Source of the DNA: Lentisphaerota bacterium
GTDB lineage: Bacteria > Verrucomicrobiota > Kiritimatiellia > RFP12 > UBA3636
DNA length: 7,501 bases
Assembly: GCA_012511845.1 (NCBI GenBank)
Contig: JAAZFF010000414.1
Location: 1 to 7,501 of the forward strand
Direction: 5' to 3'
Shown: in pieces, positions 1-6,508 of the stretch
Layout: each line of letters begins with the position of its first letter
Position numbering within the stretch: position 1 is the first letter of the stretch
Position numbers and translations under genes: made by a program
Notes under the pieces: model-generated
The model's input: only the letters and a program-made list of their open reading frames with translations
Databases searched by the model: none
What the model was told of the DNA's origin: nothing

Positions 1-1366
1 ACTCCAGATCTTCAGGGTTGCAATATGGTGTATGTGCCCCCTTGGCTATAACAACAACCTTGTCCTCGACACCGCGCGCTTTTATCCATTGTCCCAGCAA
101 ATGTGAGCGTTTAAATCCATACACAAATGCCGTATCAAAAACATTACCGCCGCGCATGAAGTAGTCATCAAATACTGCCGAGGCATGAACCATTGTACTC
201 TGGTTGTCAACACCAAAAACCAGGCGGGACATCGGCTTGTCGAGACCCGGCAGCATCATGTCCGGTGCAGGTGCATTTCTATTAAGTGCCAGAGGTCTGT
301 TTGCCGGTGTCAGCGAACCGAGAGATTTAGTCTTCTCACTTTCGTAAGTCAGACCAATTGCTGCACGCCACTGATCCTGGGCTCGCAGATTTCCAAGCGA
401 ATCTTCCCAGGTCATAGCCGGAGCCTCTGCTTCCGTACGTTTTGCCAGTATTGCCCTGCCGCACACATCAGCCTCATACACATAGCTCGTCAATTCAGAT
501 GGAATTTCAATGATCTGTTCCGGTGCTCCGTTTTTACGTACAATTATCCTGCCGTTCTGTGACCCCTGCCTTGATGCTGCAAACGGGTCGGGCACTACTA
601 TGCTGCCTTCGGAACCAAATACACGGAAGGAATTATCGGCAGCAAGACCAATACCGGTACGGATAGTGCCAACAATTCCATTATCAAACTTCATTGCTCC
701 AACAGCCCAGCAGTCAACGCCTCTTTCTTCATGTAGCTTGCCGACGCCGCACACTGTAACGGGATCCGCAAAGGGCTTCCCGACAGCTGCCCCGGCAACA
801 AGACGTGTAATAGAAGTGGCATAGCCTCCAACATCGAGGATTCCTCCTCCGGCAAGATCATTGTTCCACAGGCGAGAATTGGGGGAGTATTCAGAGCGGA
901 ATGTAAATGATGCCTCCATCGCATTCACATCGCCGATTGCTTTTTCCCTGATAAGCTCAACAAGTTTAGCTGTTTGAGGATGACAGCGATACATATACGC
1001 TTCCATGAAAAACACATTATTTTCAACGACCGCTTCCAAAATTGTTTCAGCCAGATATGAATTTATCGCCATCGGCTTTTCGAGCAAAATATGTTTGCCC
1101 GCTTCAGCAGCCTTAATTGCCCACTCGGGATGCATCGGGTGAGGAGTTGCTATATATACAGCCTGGACGCTTTCATCTGCAAGCAATGCCTCATAACTGC
1201 CGTGAGCACGCGCAACTCCCCATTTTTCAGCGAAAGCTTCCGCCTTCTCAAGAGAGCGCGAGCCAACTGCAACCAGTTTACCTGTTTCAGAGCGAACTAC
1301 CCCATCAGCAAAAGCATTCGCAATAGCACCAGCACCAATTATTCCCCAGCAAACTTTTTTACTCAT
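1..1366 (-). CDS. Gfo/Idh/MocA oxidoreductase fused to aldo/keto reductase (3' end outside window)
   Basis: Cytoplasmic NAD(P)-dependent sugar or polyol dehydrogenase; the substrate cannot be read from the sequence. Translating the minus strand from ATG 1366-1364 gives 455 codons without a stop, running off the left edge. Residues 1-~345 are a Gfo/Idh/MocA protein: a Rossmann dinucleotide-binding start (IIGAGAIA, residues 9-16), the EKP motif at 96-98 holding the usual catalytic lysine (K97), and the glycine-rich GGGILDVGGY stretch ending at Y182. After a linker, from about residue 376, a second enzyme begins. It resembles an aldo/keto reductase: LVFG near 382, then FDTAFVYG with the catalytic-type D411 and Y416, and the expected lysine at K442 (VVVIAKG). 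The final histidine motif would lie outside the window. Start choice: AAGGAAG (1380-1374) sits 7 nt before this ATG; an in-frame ATG at 1372-1370 is only 1 nt from it. Family calls are firm; the reaction is unknown. Confidence 0.88.
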   Translation of the reverse strand, partial: MSKKVCWGIIGAGAIANAFADGVVRSETGKLVAVGSRSLEKAEAFAEKWGVARAHGSYEALLADESVQAVYIATPHPMHPEWAIKAAEAGKHILLEKPMAINSYLAETILEAVVENNVFFMEAYMYRCHPQTAKLVELIREKAIGDVNAMEASFTFRSEYSPNSRLWNNDLAGGGILDVGGYATSITRLVAGAAVGKPFADPVTVCGVGKLHEERGVDCWAVGAMKFDNGIVGTIRTGIGLAADNSFRVFGSEGSIVVPDPFAASRQGSQNGRIIVRKNGAPEQIIEIPSELTSYVYEADVCGRAILAKRTEAEAPAMTWEDSLGNLRAQDQWRAAIGLTYESEKTKSLGSLTPANRPLALNRNAPAPDMMLPGLDKPMSRLVFGVDNQSTMVHASAVFDDYFMRGGNVFDTAFVYGFKRSHLLGQWIKARGVEDKVVVIAKGAHTPYCNPEDLE

Positions 1367-1456
1367 AATCATGCTTCCTTAAAATATAATTTCTGACTAG
1401 AATCAAGAGATTTAGCGAACTGTTAACCCGCTTTACCTGTTTTTTTTAAAGCCCTG

Positions 1457-1485
1457 AATATAATAAAAACGAAAGCAAAAAACAA
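1457..1485 (-). promoter_or_regulatory. Possible sigma70-type promoter for the dehydrogenase gene
   Basis: On the minus strand TTGTTT (1485-1480) and TATATT (1462-1457) are separated by exactly 17 nt. This would start transcription near 1449 and leave a leader of about 80 nt. The surrounding DNA is AT-rich, so chance matches are likely and the call is tentative. Confidence 0.35.
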
Positions 1486-1499
1486 GAAACAATTGCATT

Positions 1500-1590
1500 A
1501 ACGTTACGTCAACTTCGTTTCTCTGCAGGTCGGACAGTGATCAGTGGGAGGAGTGCCTTGATTATGGCTCCGCCTCCGAGCCCTGGTAGA
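1500..1590. other. Intergenic stretch with a small hairpin, otherwise unassigned
   Basis: No credible gene is seen here. The only structure noted is an exact 5-bp inverted repeat, GGCTC (1566-1570) and GAGCC (1578-1582), around a 7-nt loop. It lies just left of the paired 11-bp repeats. The stretch is visibly more GC-rich than the AT-rich DNA on both sides, so it could be a remnant of something inserted. Confidence 0.4.
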
Positions 1591-1621
1591 GACAATATGT
1601 CGCAATCAGGGACAATATGTC
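1591..1621. promoter_or_regulatory. Paired GACAATATGTC sites, candidate enhancer (activator) binding sites
   Basis: GACAATATGTC occurs twice without mismatch, at 1591-1601 and 1611-1621. Each copy is a partial palindrome (GACA-N3-TGTC). The centres are 20 bp apart, close to two helical turns, so two dimers would bind the same DNA face. They lie about 117 and 97 bp upstream of the start predicted from the sigma54 promoter at 1686-1702, a usual distance for bacterial enhancer-binding proteins. An alternative is that they are terminal repeats left by an insertion sequence; no transposase remains in the window. Confidence 0.5.
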
Positions 1622-1656
1622 TAAACCTTATAGTCCAAAAGTGATCTTATGGGTTG

Positions 1657-1682
1657 TTTTTGTTGTTTTTATCGCTGTTTTT
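1657..1682. promoter_or_regulatory. Phased T-tracts, probable intrinsic bend
   Basis: Three T5 runs at 1657-1661, 1666-1670 and 1678-1682 have centres 9 and 12 bp apart, averaging one helical turn. Phased A/T tracts bend DNA. Their place between the paired repeats and the sigma54 promoter fits a loop-assisting bend. No convincing IHF site was found. Confidence 0.4.
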
Positions 1683-1685
1683 GCG

Positions 1686-1702
1686 TTGGCACGGGTAATG
1701 CT
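1686..1702 (+). promoter_or_regulatory. Sigma54 (-24/-12) promoter of the Hsp20 operon
   Basis: TTGGCACGGGTAATGCT matches the RpoN consensus YTGGCACG-N4-TTGCW at every defined position but one (A instead of T at 1698). The invariant GG (1688-1689) and GC (1700-1701) are separated by the required 10 nt. The predicted start is near G1713, giving a leader of about 34 nt before the first Hsp20 gene. Reading TTGGCA as a sigma70 -35 box with TATAAA at 1706-1711 leaves only 14 nt of spacing, which is too short. No CIRCE element is seen. Confidence 0.72.
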
Positions 1703-1746
1703 AATTATAAAAGCGTCTCCCACAAGAGAGATGAAAGGAAAGAAAA

Positions 1747-2160
1747 ATGAACAACGATAAATTCTTTAATATAAGCCCATGGAATATCCTCAACGAAATG
1801 CTTAATGCCGAGAGACCATTCAACAGCATGTTCCGGACATTGGCGAGCCGTATCGAAGGACGTTTCCCGCCAGCCAATTTTTACGTAAGCGACAAGGCTG
1901 CGGTAATCGATTTTGAGATGCCCGGCAAAAACCCTGACGATGTTGACATAAAGCTTGAGCCGCAAGCAGTAGTAATTGAGGTCGCCCCCAAAGATAAGGC
2001 GAAGGAAATGTCAGAATCAGGCAAACGCCGAATAGAACTGCCGTTCTCCATAGATGCGGATAAAACAAAAGCTGTTTTTAAAAACGGGATACTCCGTTTG
2101 GAAATGCCGAAATCAGAATCCGCCAAGCTGAAGAAAATCACCATCGACACAGAAAATTAA
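1747..2160 (+). CDS. Small heat-shock protein, Hsp20/alpha-crystallin family (first of pair)
   Basis: ATP-independent cytoplasmic holdase that keeps unfolding proteins soluble until Hsp70 or ClpB machines refold them. The protein is 137 aa, a normal length for the family. Residues 1-~40 form a Phe-rich N-terminal arm. The alpha-crystallin domain runs from about 42 (NFYVSDKAAVIDFEMPG) to about 121 and ends in the family signature FKNGILRLEMPK. The C-terminal tail carries an ITI motif (KKITID), the IxI element that docks into a neighbouring subunit during oligomer assembly. AAGGA (1735-1739) lies 7 nt before the ATG. The gene is first in a two-gene operon behind the sigma54-type promoter at 1686-1702. 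The family call is secure; client preference is unknown. Confidence 0.93.
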   Translation: MNNDKFFNISPWNILNEMLNAERPFNSMFRTLASRIEGRFPPANFYVSDKAAVIDFEMPGKNPDDVDIKLEPQAVVIEVAPKDKAKEMSESGKRRIELPFSIDADKTKAVFKNGILRLEMPKSESAKLKKITIDTEN

Positions 2161-2203
2161 TTTGTGGCAAAACAGTCAAACAAATTTCAGGAAGGAGTTT
2201 AAA

Positions 2204-2578
2204 ATGAACAAAGAAGCTAAAGATCTTGAAAAACGCTGCTCATACCAGTACCAGTCGGTTACACCGTCTGTATATGTAGCAGAGGATAAAGAAGGCTATG
2301 TAATAACTTATGAAATTCCCGGGGTAGGAAAAGAAGACGTAGATCTGAATGTCGAGAATCGCACTCTCATGCTCAGAACCGACAATAAATTTTCACCACC
2401 TGCAGATTTCAAATGCATGGCACGCGAATTTCCCGTCTGCAACTACGCTGTTTCACTCGATCTGCCTGAGCAGGCTGATCCGACATCAATAAAGGCGAAA
2501 GTTGCAAATGGTATCCTGACCGTGAAGCTCCCCAAGCGAGCTGAGTTACAACCGCGTAAAATCGCAATTAGTCAGTGA
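2204..2578 (+). CDS. Small heat-shock protein, Hsp20/alpha-crystallin family (second of pair)
   Basis: A second Hsp20 chaperone of 124 aa, clearly different in sequence from its neighbour. It has a short N-terminal arm, an alpha-crystallin domain from about residue 22 (SVYVAEDKEGYVITYEIPG) to about 111 with the signature ANGILTVKLPK, and an IAI motif (RKIAIS) at the C-terminus for subunit docking. It has three cysteines (C12, and two in the middle of the domain); the first protein has none. Start: the reading frame opens further upstream at a TTG (2162), but AGGAAGGAG (2189-2197) lies 6 nt before ATG 2204, which is clearly the start. The 43-nt gap from the first gene and the shared terminator indicate one transcript. 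Paired Hsp20s often co-assemble, as IbpA and IbpB do; that is only an analogy here. Confidence 0.93.
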   Translation: MNKEAKDLEKRCSYQYQSVTPSVYVAEDKEGYVITYEIPGVGKEDVDLNVENRTLMLRTDNKFSPPADFKCMAREFPVCNYAVSLDLPEQADPTSIKAKVANGILTVKLPKRAELQPRKIAISQ

Positions 2579-2606
2579 TAAACAAGTAAAACAATAAACA
2601 GAGTAC

Positions 2607-2643
2607 ATTATGCCTCAGGAGAAACCTCCTGGGGCATAATTTT
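2607..2643 (+). terminator. Rho-independent terminator of the Hsp20 operon, possibly bidirectional
   Basis: A 15-bp stem (2607-2621 with 2626-2640) contains a single G-U wobble and closes on the 4-nt loop AAAC. TTTATT follows on the plus strand. It lies 28 nt after the second Hsp20 stop and 4 nt beyond the stop of the convergent minus gene. It may therefore end transcription both ways, although the U-run on the minus side is poor. Confidence 0.88.
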
Positions 2644-2644
2644 A

Positions 2645-4184
2645 TTACTTCGGCAATCGCGTTCTTATCCTATAGAAAACAGCATTAGACTCAGGCTCAT
2701 CAGCATCCGCAAATTCAGCAAAATCCTCTTCACTCGCAATATCTGCTGCCAATACTTCAAAAACAATTGATCCGCCCTGAGCGATGCCACGCTCCACAAT
2801 ATACCTTTTCCAGGGAACACTTCTCCACCGGATTCTGAAACCGGATTCAACAGGGTCATAAGAAAACGATTCTATCTTTAAAACTGAAGCCGGGTCTGTT
2901 GGAACGGTGCCTGCAATCCATTCCTCAAAATTCGAATGCCCGTCTCCATCCGTATCAACAAAATCATCCGAACCGTCTGTTGCCAGGTTATACTCCTGCA
3001 ACCACCATATGGGAATACCTGAAGATGTAACAGGTACTGCTTCTACAAAAATTTCAAAAGTCTTTTCAGCAATATTTCCGTAATAATCTCTCACCTGAAA
3101 CGTTACAGTATTCGTCCCGAACTGTATGGGCACCCCTGAAACAACACCATCTGCCGAGCAGAATAAACCGGGCTGAAGCTGTGTTGCCCTGCTTCGCAGT
3201 GCCATACTATGCGTATAACCGCCTGAAACTCCAATGACATCGGTCAGTCCATAAGGAACATTAATTTGTCCATCCTCATTATAACCCCACGCAGTTACTG
3301 AACCATCTTCCATAATAGCCAGATTTGAATAGCCATTGGCTGCAATGAACAACGCATTTGTTACTTCTGCCGGATAATCGCATTGACCAAAAAAATTGAA
3401 ACCCCATGCAATCAAAGTGCCATCACTGCGGGTGGCAATGCAATGCCCGTATCCAGTGGCTATTTTTACTATATTTGTAGCTTCCTCCGGCACATCTGTC
3501 TCTCCGCTGATATTAGAGCCCCACGCCACAACTGTACCGTCTGATTTGAGAGCCAGGCTATAATAATCACCGGCATCAATTGTAACTACATTTTCAAGAT
3601 CCGCAGGCACATCCGCCTGCCCATCTTCATTATCACCCCAGGCAACCACGGTACCGTCAGATTTCAGGGCAAGGCAGTGATGCGAACCTGCAGAAATGGC
3701 AGTAATGTCGGTCAGACCAAGTGGAATATCTGCCTGTCCGTAATCATTTGACCCCCACACTGCCACAGTACCATCTGCCACGAGTGCCATGCTGAAATCT
3801 GAACCACCGTCAACAGCAATTACATCACGGAGATTTGCCGGTACATCTATTTGCCCTTCACTTTTAGAACCCCAAGCAGTTACAGTGCCGTCGGACCTGA
3901 TTGCGAGGCAGTGATCTTCGCCGGCAGAGATTGCAACTACATCGGAAAGACCGGGGGGGGACGTCTGTCTGATTCTCGCTGTTATCACCCCATACTACTA
4001 CCTGCGGGGCAACCGACCAGGTATACGGAGGCTCGCCCCCATCGACGTCGAGAACGGCAATGTACTCTTTGGTTGCAAAACCTGATGGCAGAGAAACAGT
4101 AGTGATTTCAAGCGCAAAGCCCGTCAGTATAATCATGTAGGCACAGAATATACCGAAAATATGAAACAATTTGGAAACTAACAT
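2645..4184 (-). CDS. Secreted seven-bladed RCC1-repeat protein nested in an Ig-like domain, frameshifted at C8 run
   Basis: Exported protein, probably surface-bound or carried by the pilus-type system encoded upstream; no enzymatic motif is seen. The frame breaks at eight G (3953-3960; C on the coding strand). Removing one base gives a continuous 512-aa protein. Numbered on that: a signal peptide (1-~25, FGIFCAYMIILTGFA); the first half of a putative Ig (He_PIG-like) domain (25-61, GGEPPYTWSV); seven RCC1 blades of 39 aa (63-332, pattern AWG...GQ.DVP......AG..H.LAL.SDGTV); the second half of the Ig domain (333-382, PGL..SADGVVSGVP); an EF-hand-like loop DTDGDGHSNFEE (410-421); and a beta-rich tail common in PVC secreted proteins. 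ATG 4184 follows GAGGTG; GTG 4190 overlaps that ribosome site. As read, the frame terminates inside blade 1, and an ATG at 3988 opens only the downstream part. Sequencing error, pseudogene and phase variation are all possible. Confidence 0.82.
3188..3998 (-). repeat. Seven tandem 117-bp units encoding RCC1 propeller blades
   Basis: Seven consecutive coding units of 39 codons (the last slightly shorter) encode the RCC1 blades. The best conserved stretch encodes SDGTVVAWG. The protein repeats have diverged and the DNA copies are not identical, so this is an old duplication series rather than a recent one. The poly-G run at 3953-3960 lies in the first unit. Confidence 0.85.
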
Positions 4185-4216
4185 TTTCACCTCATAAGCT
4201 TTTAATTATTCAGGTA

Positions 4217-4567
4217 TCACAGAAACATTAAATCCGTATTTTGCGAAAGTGCCTCAATACGCTCCTCCGACAGAGCGTAGGGATCATCCGGATCGGCATT
4301 CTTTGAGTACTCGCGCAAACTTTCGATTTGCTCTTCGAAGTGTTCGCGCTGTCTCAGATAACTGGAATCTATCTCAACTGCAACTTCGCTCGCATCATAA
4401 TAAAATGTGGCAGAGTCCTGACTCTCCCACTCATCGGAATCATCGAGGACGAGCTCTTCTTCCTGCTCATCGATATCTGGAGCTTCTTCCGGAGCTTCTT
4501 TCTTTTTGCTGCAACCTGTCAGCAACAACAATATCAAAACCATATTGAAAAATAGTATCTGTTTCAT
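4217..4567 (-). CDS. Small acidic lipoprotein of the pilin operon
   Basis: I do not recognise the family. The 116-aa product starts MKQ, followed by a hydrophobic segment and the lipobox LTGC, with lipidated Cys at 19. It should be processed by signal peptidase II and anchored in a membrane. After SKKK comes a strongly acidic, low-complexity linker (about 23-50, rich in E and D), then a mixed helical segment with many charged residues (YLRQREHFEEQIESLREY). The reading frame overlaps the end of the PilX-like gene, indicating translational coupling. Start choice: GGGAAGG (4583-4577) is 9 nt before ATG 4567. ATG 4573, overlapping the upstream TGA as TGATG, is only 3 nt from that site and would add two residues. 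GTG 4585 precedes the ribosome site and is rejected. Its position suggests a part in assembly or anchoring of the pilus-type structure or of the downstream propeller protein; that is inference. Confidence 0.8.
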   Translation of the reverse strand: MKQILFFNMVLILLLLTGCSKKKEAPEEAPDIDEQEEELVLDDSDEWESQDSATFYYDASEVAVEIDSSYLRQREHFEEQIESLREYSKNADPDDPYALSEERIEALSQNTDLMFL

Positions 4568-4572
4568 TTCCA

Positions 4573-5964
4573 TCAGCCTTCCCACTCATTATATGTGAGC
4601 TCGGTTCGTGTATAGGGGTAGTTCATGGGGCGCTGTCTTTTAAATCTTTCATCGAAAAAGTACTGCTTATTGTAGCCAGTACGTTTCCCAGTTCCATCAG
4701 TGGCGAAAGTACCTACGGCACGCCTGATGTCATTTGCTATCCCGCCATAAACAAAAAGATCGCCTCGAAATGAACCTGTATCATAATTTTCTACACCAAA
4801 CCCTCCTTCTTTGCTGAAAATATGAGCATATATTTCGAGGTTATTCGGTGCAGCCGGTGTAACTGTTTGTACAGTTACATTGTTTTTAGCTATTAATCCC
4901 AGCTTGTCTGTCGAATCCGGGTTTGTCTGCGGGTTATCCGTGTATCTTACATGGTCTATAATCCGTACATCATTTTGAGCAACTATCGACATATCACCCG
5001 TAAAGCCATTAGGTGCAGCTATAGAAATATTTCCAGATTCTGTTACTCTTTTCGTTTGGCGTCTTCCGCGTTCGTCATAGTAAGTATAACTGTAAGTCGG
5101 ATAGTTTTTTGCATACACAAGGTTTATCTCGTGCCCCCTGATTGTTCTATTTACTACCGGCTTCCCAGCTGCCTGTCTATCTGCTACATTTGTGCTTTTA
5201 ATCGTCATTGTCGTTCCATCGAGCTCAATTGTTACATTACCTTCAAGCAACAACCCTTTCCCCGATGTTTCCAGATATGACGCCCTGTCTCTCATCTGAT
5301 CGAAGTTTACAGAAGCCATACTCTGCAATGCGACTCCCATATCTATACCTTTTTCAAGTGTAGGATAGGCTCCAGTCTCGTATTCTATACGTCTTTGATA
5401 CGTTTCAACTTTTTCTGTAAAAAGTGCCGGACCTCTCCTTTTACCGTCAGAGCCTATTGTATTCAGTCCTGTCCGGGAAAACTTCATCAGCGGTCGTGAA
5501 TAAACTCTGCCCGAAAATACTTCACCCGGTGTAATCCAAAGCCCGGAAGGTGACTCCTTGTCGTACCAAAGCGCAAATTGCGACCAACTTACAAACTGCA
5601 TTCCATGCACTGTTATCGCCCTGCTGACCTTGTGAACTGTACCTGTGGCGTATACATTATATGAGTCAGGAGAATTGTCATCCATTTTAATGTGAACAAC
5701 GTACTTCCCTGGTCCGATTTCCTCTGTAAAGACAGTTTCCTGTCCTGTCCCCAGTTTTTCATTTATCCAGGCGGAAGCTCTTTCTATTCCGGCTTCTGCA
5801 AGGTAAAATGCCTGCTCCAGGTGTACCAGATCATATGCCCTGCTTACTCTTACACTCGTAATAAACAGAACACCGATAATCACGGCTGTACAGATTACTG
5901 TTATCATCATCACAATAACCATTGTTGCGCCGCTTCTGCTATTTGAAATTCTGTTACTTTTCAC
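4573..5964 (-). CDS. PilX-like minor pilin/pseudopilin with DUF4900-like domain
   Basis: A 463-aa membrane-anchored component of a type IV pilus or type II secretion-like machine. After a short basic N-terminus (KSNRISNSRSG) there is one transmembrane helix at about 14-37, followed by AFYLAEAGIERA (52-63), the signature of PilX N-terminal domains. The rest matches my recollection of DUF4900/PilX-type proteins: QFALWYD (129-135), the segment ITPGEVFSGRVYSRP (144-158), then MSIVAQNDVRI and LGLIAKNNVTV (325-365), and a closing RRAVGTF...GYNKQYFFDERF block (414-441). It lacks the Glu at +5 of canonical prepilins, as usual for this group. Start: GTG 5964, with AGGAG (5976-5972) 7 nt upstream. It lies 19 nt after the PilW-like stop, and its own stop overlaps the lipoprotein start region. 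It is far larger than PilX of Pseudomonas, so it may carry a surface domain. Confidence 0.83.
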   Translation of the reverse strand: MKSNRISNSRSGATMVIVMMITVICTAVIIGVLFITSVRVSRAYDLVHLEQAFYLAEAGIERASAWINEKLGTGQETVFTEEIGPGKYVVHIKMDDNSPDSYNVYATGTVHKVSRAITVHGMQFVSWSQFALWYDKESPSGLWITPGEVFSGRVYSRPLMKFSRTGLNTIGSDGKRRGPALFTEKVETYQRRIEYETGAYPTLEKGIDMGVALQSMASVNFDQMRDRASYLETSGKGLLLEGNVTIELDGTTMTIKSTNVADRQAAGKPVVNRTIRGHEINLVYAKNYPTYSYTYYDERGRRQTKRVTESGNISIAAPNGFTGDMSIVAQNDVRIIDHVRYTDNPQTNPDSTDKLGLIAKNNVTVQTVTPAAPNNLEIYAHIFSKEGGFGVENYDTGSFRGDLFVYGGIANDIRRAVGTFATDGTGKRTGYNKQYFFDERFKRQRPMNYPYTRTELTYNEWEG

Positions 5965-5983
5965 GCCTAAACTCCTTTTTTAT

Positions 5984-6508
5984 TCAATTGCGAAAATACA
6001 AAATAGTTTCCGCATTTCGTTTAACCGTCTTGCTTCCATCCTGCGCTTCTATCTCTATTTTTACTTCCAGACCTTCAGGCTCCGGTGGTTCGAGTTTTCG
6101 GACTTCGCATAATGCAACTCCGGAACCTATTATTTTACCGCCGGGCTCAAATGATAAAGTACGCTCCGACTCCGAATAAATGTATTTATTCCTTCCCGTA
6201 CCGGTTATTGACGTTTTGTACTCCAGCTCCCATCCATCCCCAATCTCTGTTATTTTCACGGAATCAGACACTGCGCCCCTTAATCCGCGCTTACCCGCAA
6301 CTCCATATACGAAATAACTCAGGGTCAAATCTGCCTCATTATCTGCGTCTACCGAAGCGCTGATCTCATGCCAGTAAGAAAGTGAGGAAACGAGAAATCC
6401 TATCGTTATCAATATCACCAATATAGAAATAGCTGAAGCAGCAACAACTTCAACAAGAGAATATCCTGCTTTCGACTCATTACTCAAATTGTTATTATTT
6501 TTGCTCAA
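5984..6508 (-). CDS. PilW/PulJ-like minor prepilin
   Basis: A 174-aa type IV prepilin-like protein. A 15-residue leader ends in Gly15, the prepilin peptidase cut site. Mature residues begin YSLVE, with the conserved Glu at +5 (E20), and continue into a hydrophobic helix to about residue 41. The globular part has a WELEYKT strand and a C-terminal LEVKIEIEAQDG...ETILYFRN segment typical of PilW/PulJ/GspJ minor pilins, which join the tip complex that starts filament assembly. The start is TTG 6508, inside a TTGA overlap with the stop of the preceding gene, so translation is coupled; GGGTG lies 5 nt upstream. A second TTG at 6487 would shorten the leader to 8 residues and cannot be excluded. +1 is Tyr instead of the commoner Phe. 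Assignment to PilW rather than another J-type pseudopilin is by length and gene order. Confidence 0.85.
   Translation of the reverse strand: MSKNNNNLSNESKAGYSLVEVVAASAISILVILITIGFLVSSLSYWHEISASVDADNEADLTLSYFVYGVAGKRGLRGAVSDSVKITEIGDGWELEYKTSITGTGRNKYIYSESERTLSFEPGGKIIGSGVALCEVRKLEPPEPEGLEVKIEIEAQDGSKTVKRNAETILYFRN

Noticed and set aside
185..824. Plus-strand open frames of 125 and 104 codons
   Set aside because: They are antisense to the well-conserved dehydrogenase and show no protein-like features.
1591..1621. Minimal CRISPR array
   Set aside because: Only two 11-bp copies with a 9-bp gap; too short and too few, with no cas genes.
1686..1711. Sigma70 promoter TTGGCA / TATAAA for Hsp20
   Set aside because: Spacing of 14 nt is too short, while the sigma54 geometry is exact.
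1713..1746. RNA thermometer (ROSE or fourU) in the Hsp20 leader
   Set aside because: The leader is only about 34 nt, with at most a 4-bp TCTC/GAGA hairpin that does not cover the ribosome site.
2162..2203. Upstream TTG start for the second Hsp20
   Set aside because: AGGAAGGAG 6 nt before ATG 2204 fixes the start, and the extra 14 residues do not fit the family.
2645..3988. Independent 447-aa RCC1 protein starting at ATG 3988
   Set aside because: The start lacks a ribosome site and signal peptide, and the first residues are out-of-frame reading of the upstream segment; it is the downstream part of the frameshifted 512-aa gene.
3864..4190. Separate 108-aa protein starting at GTG 4190 and ending within the C-rich stretch
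   Set aside because: Its N-terminal part is the signal peptide and Ig half of the RCC1 protein; the C-terminal part (RSFRCSCNLCRRR...) is a frameshifted reading of blade 1.
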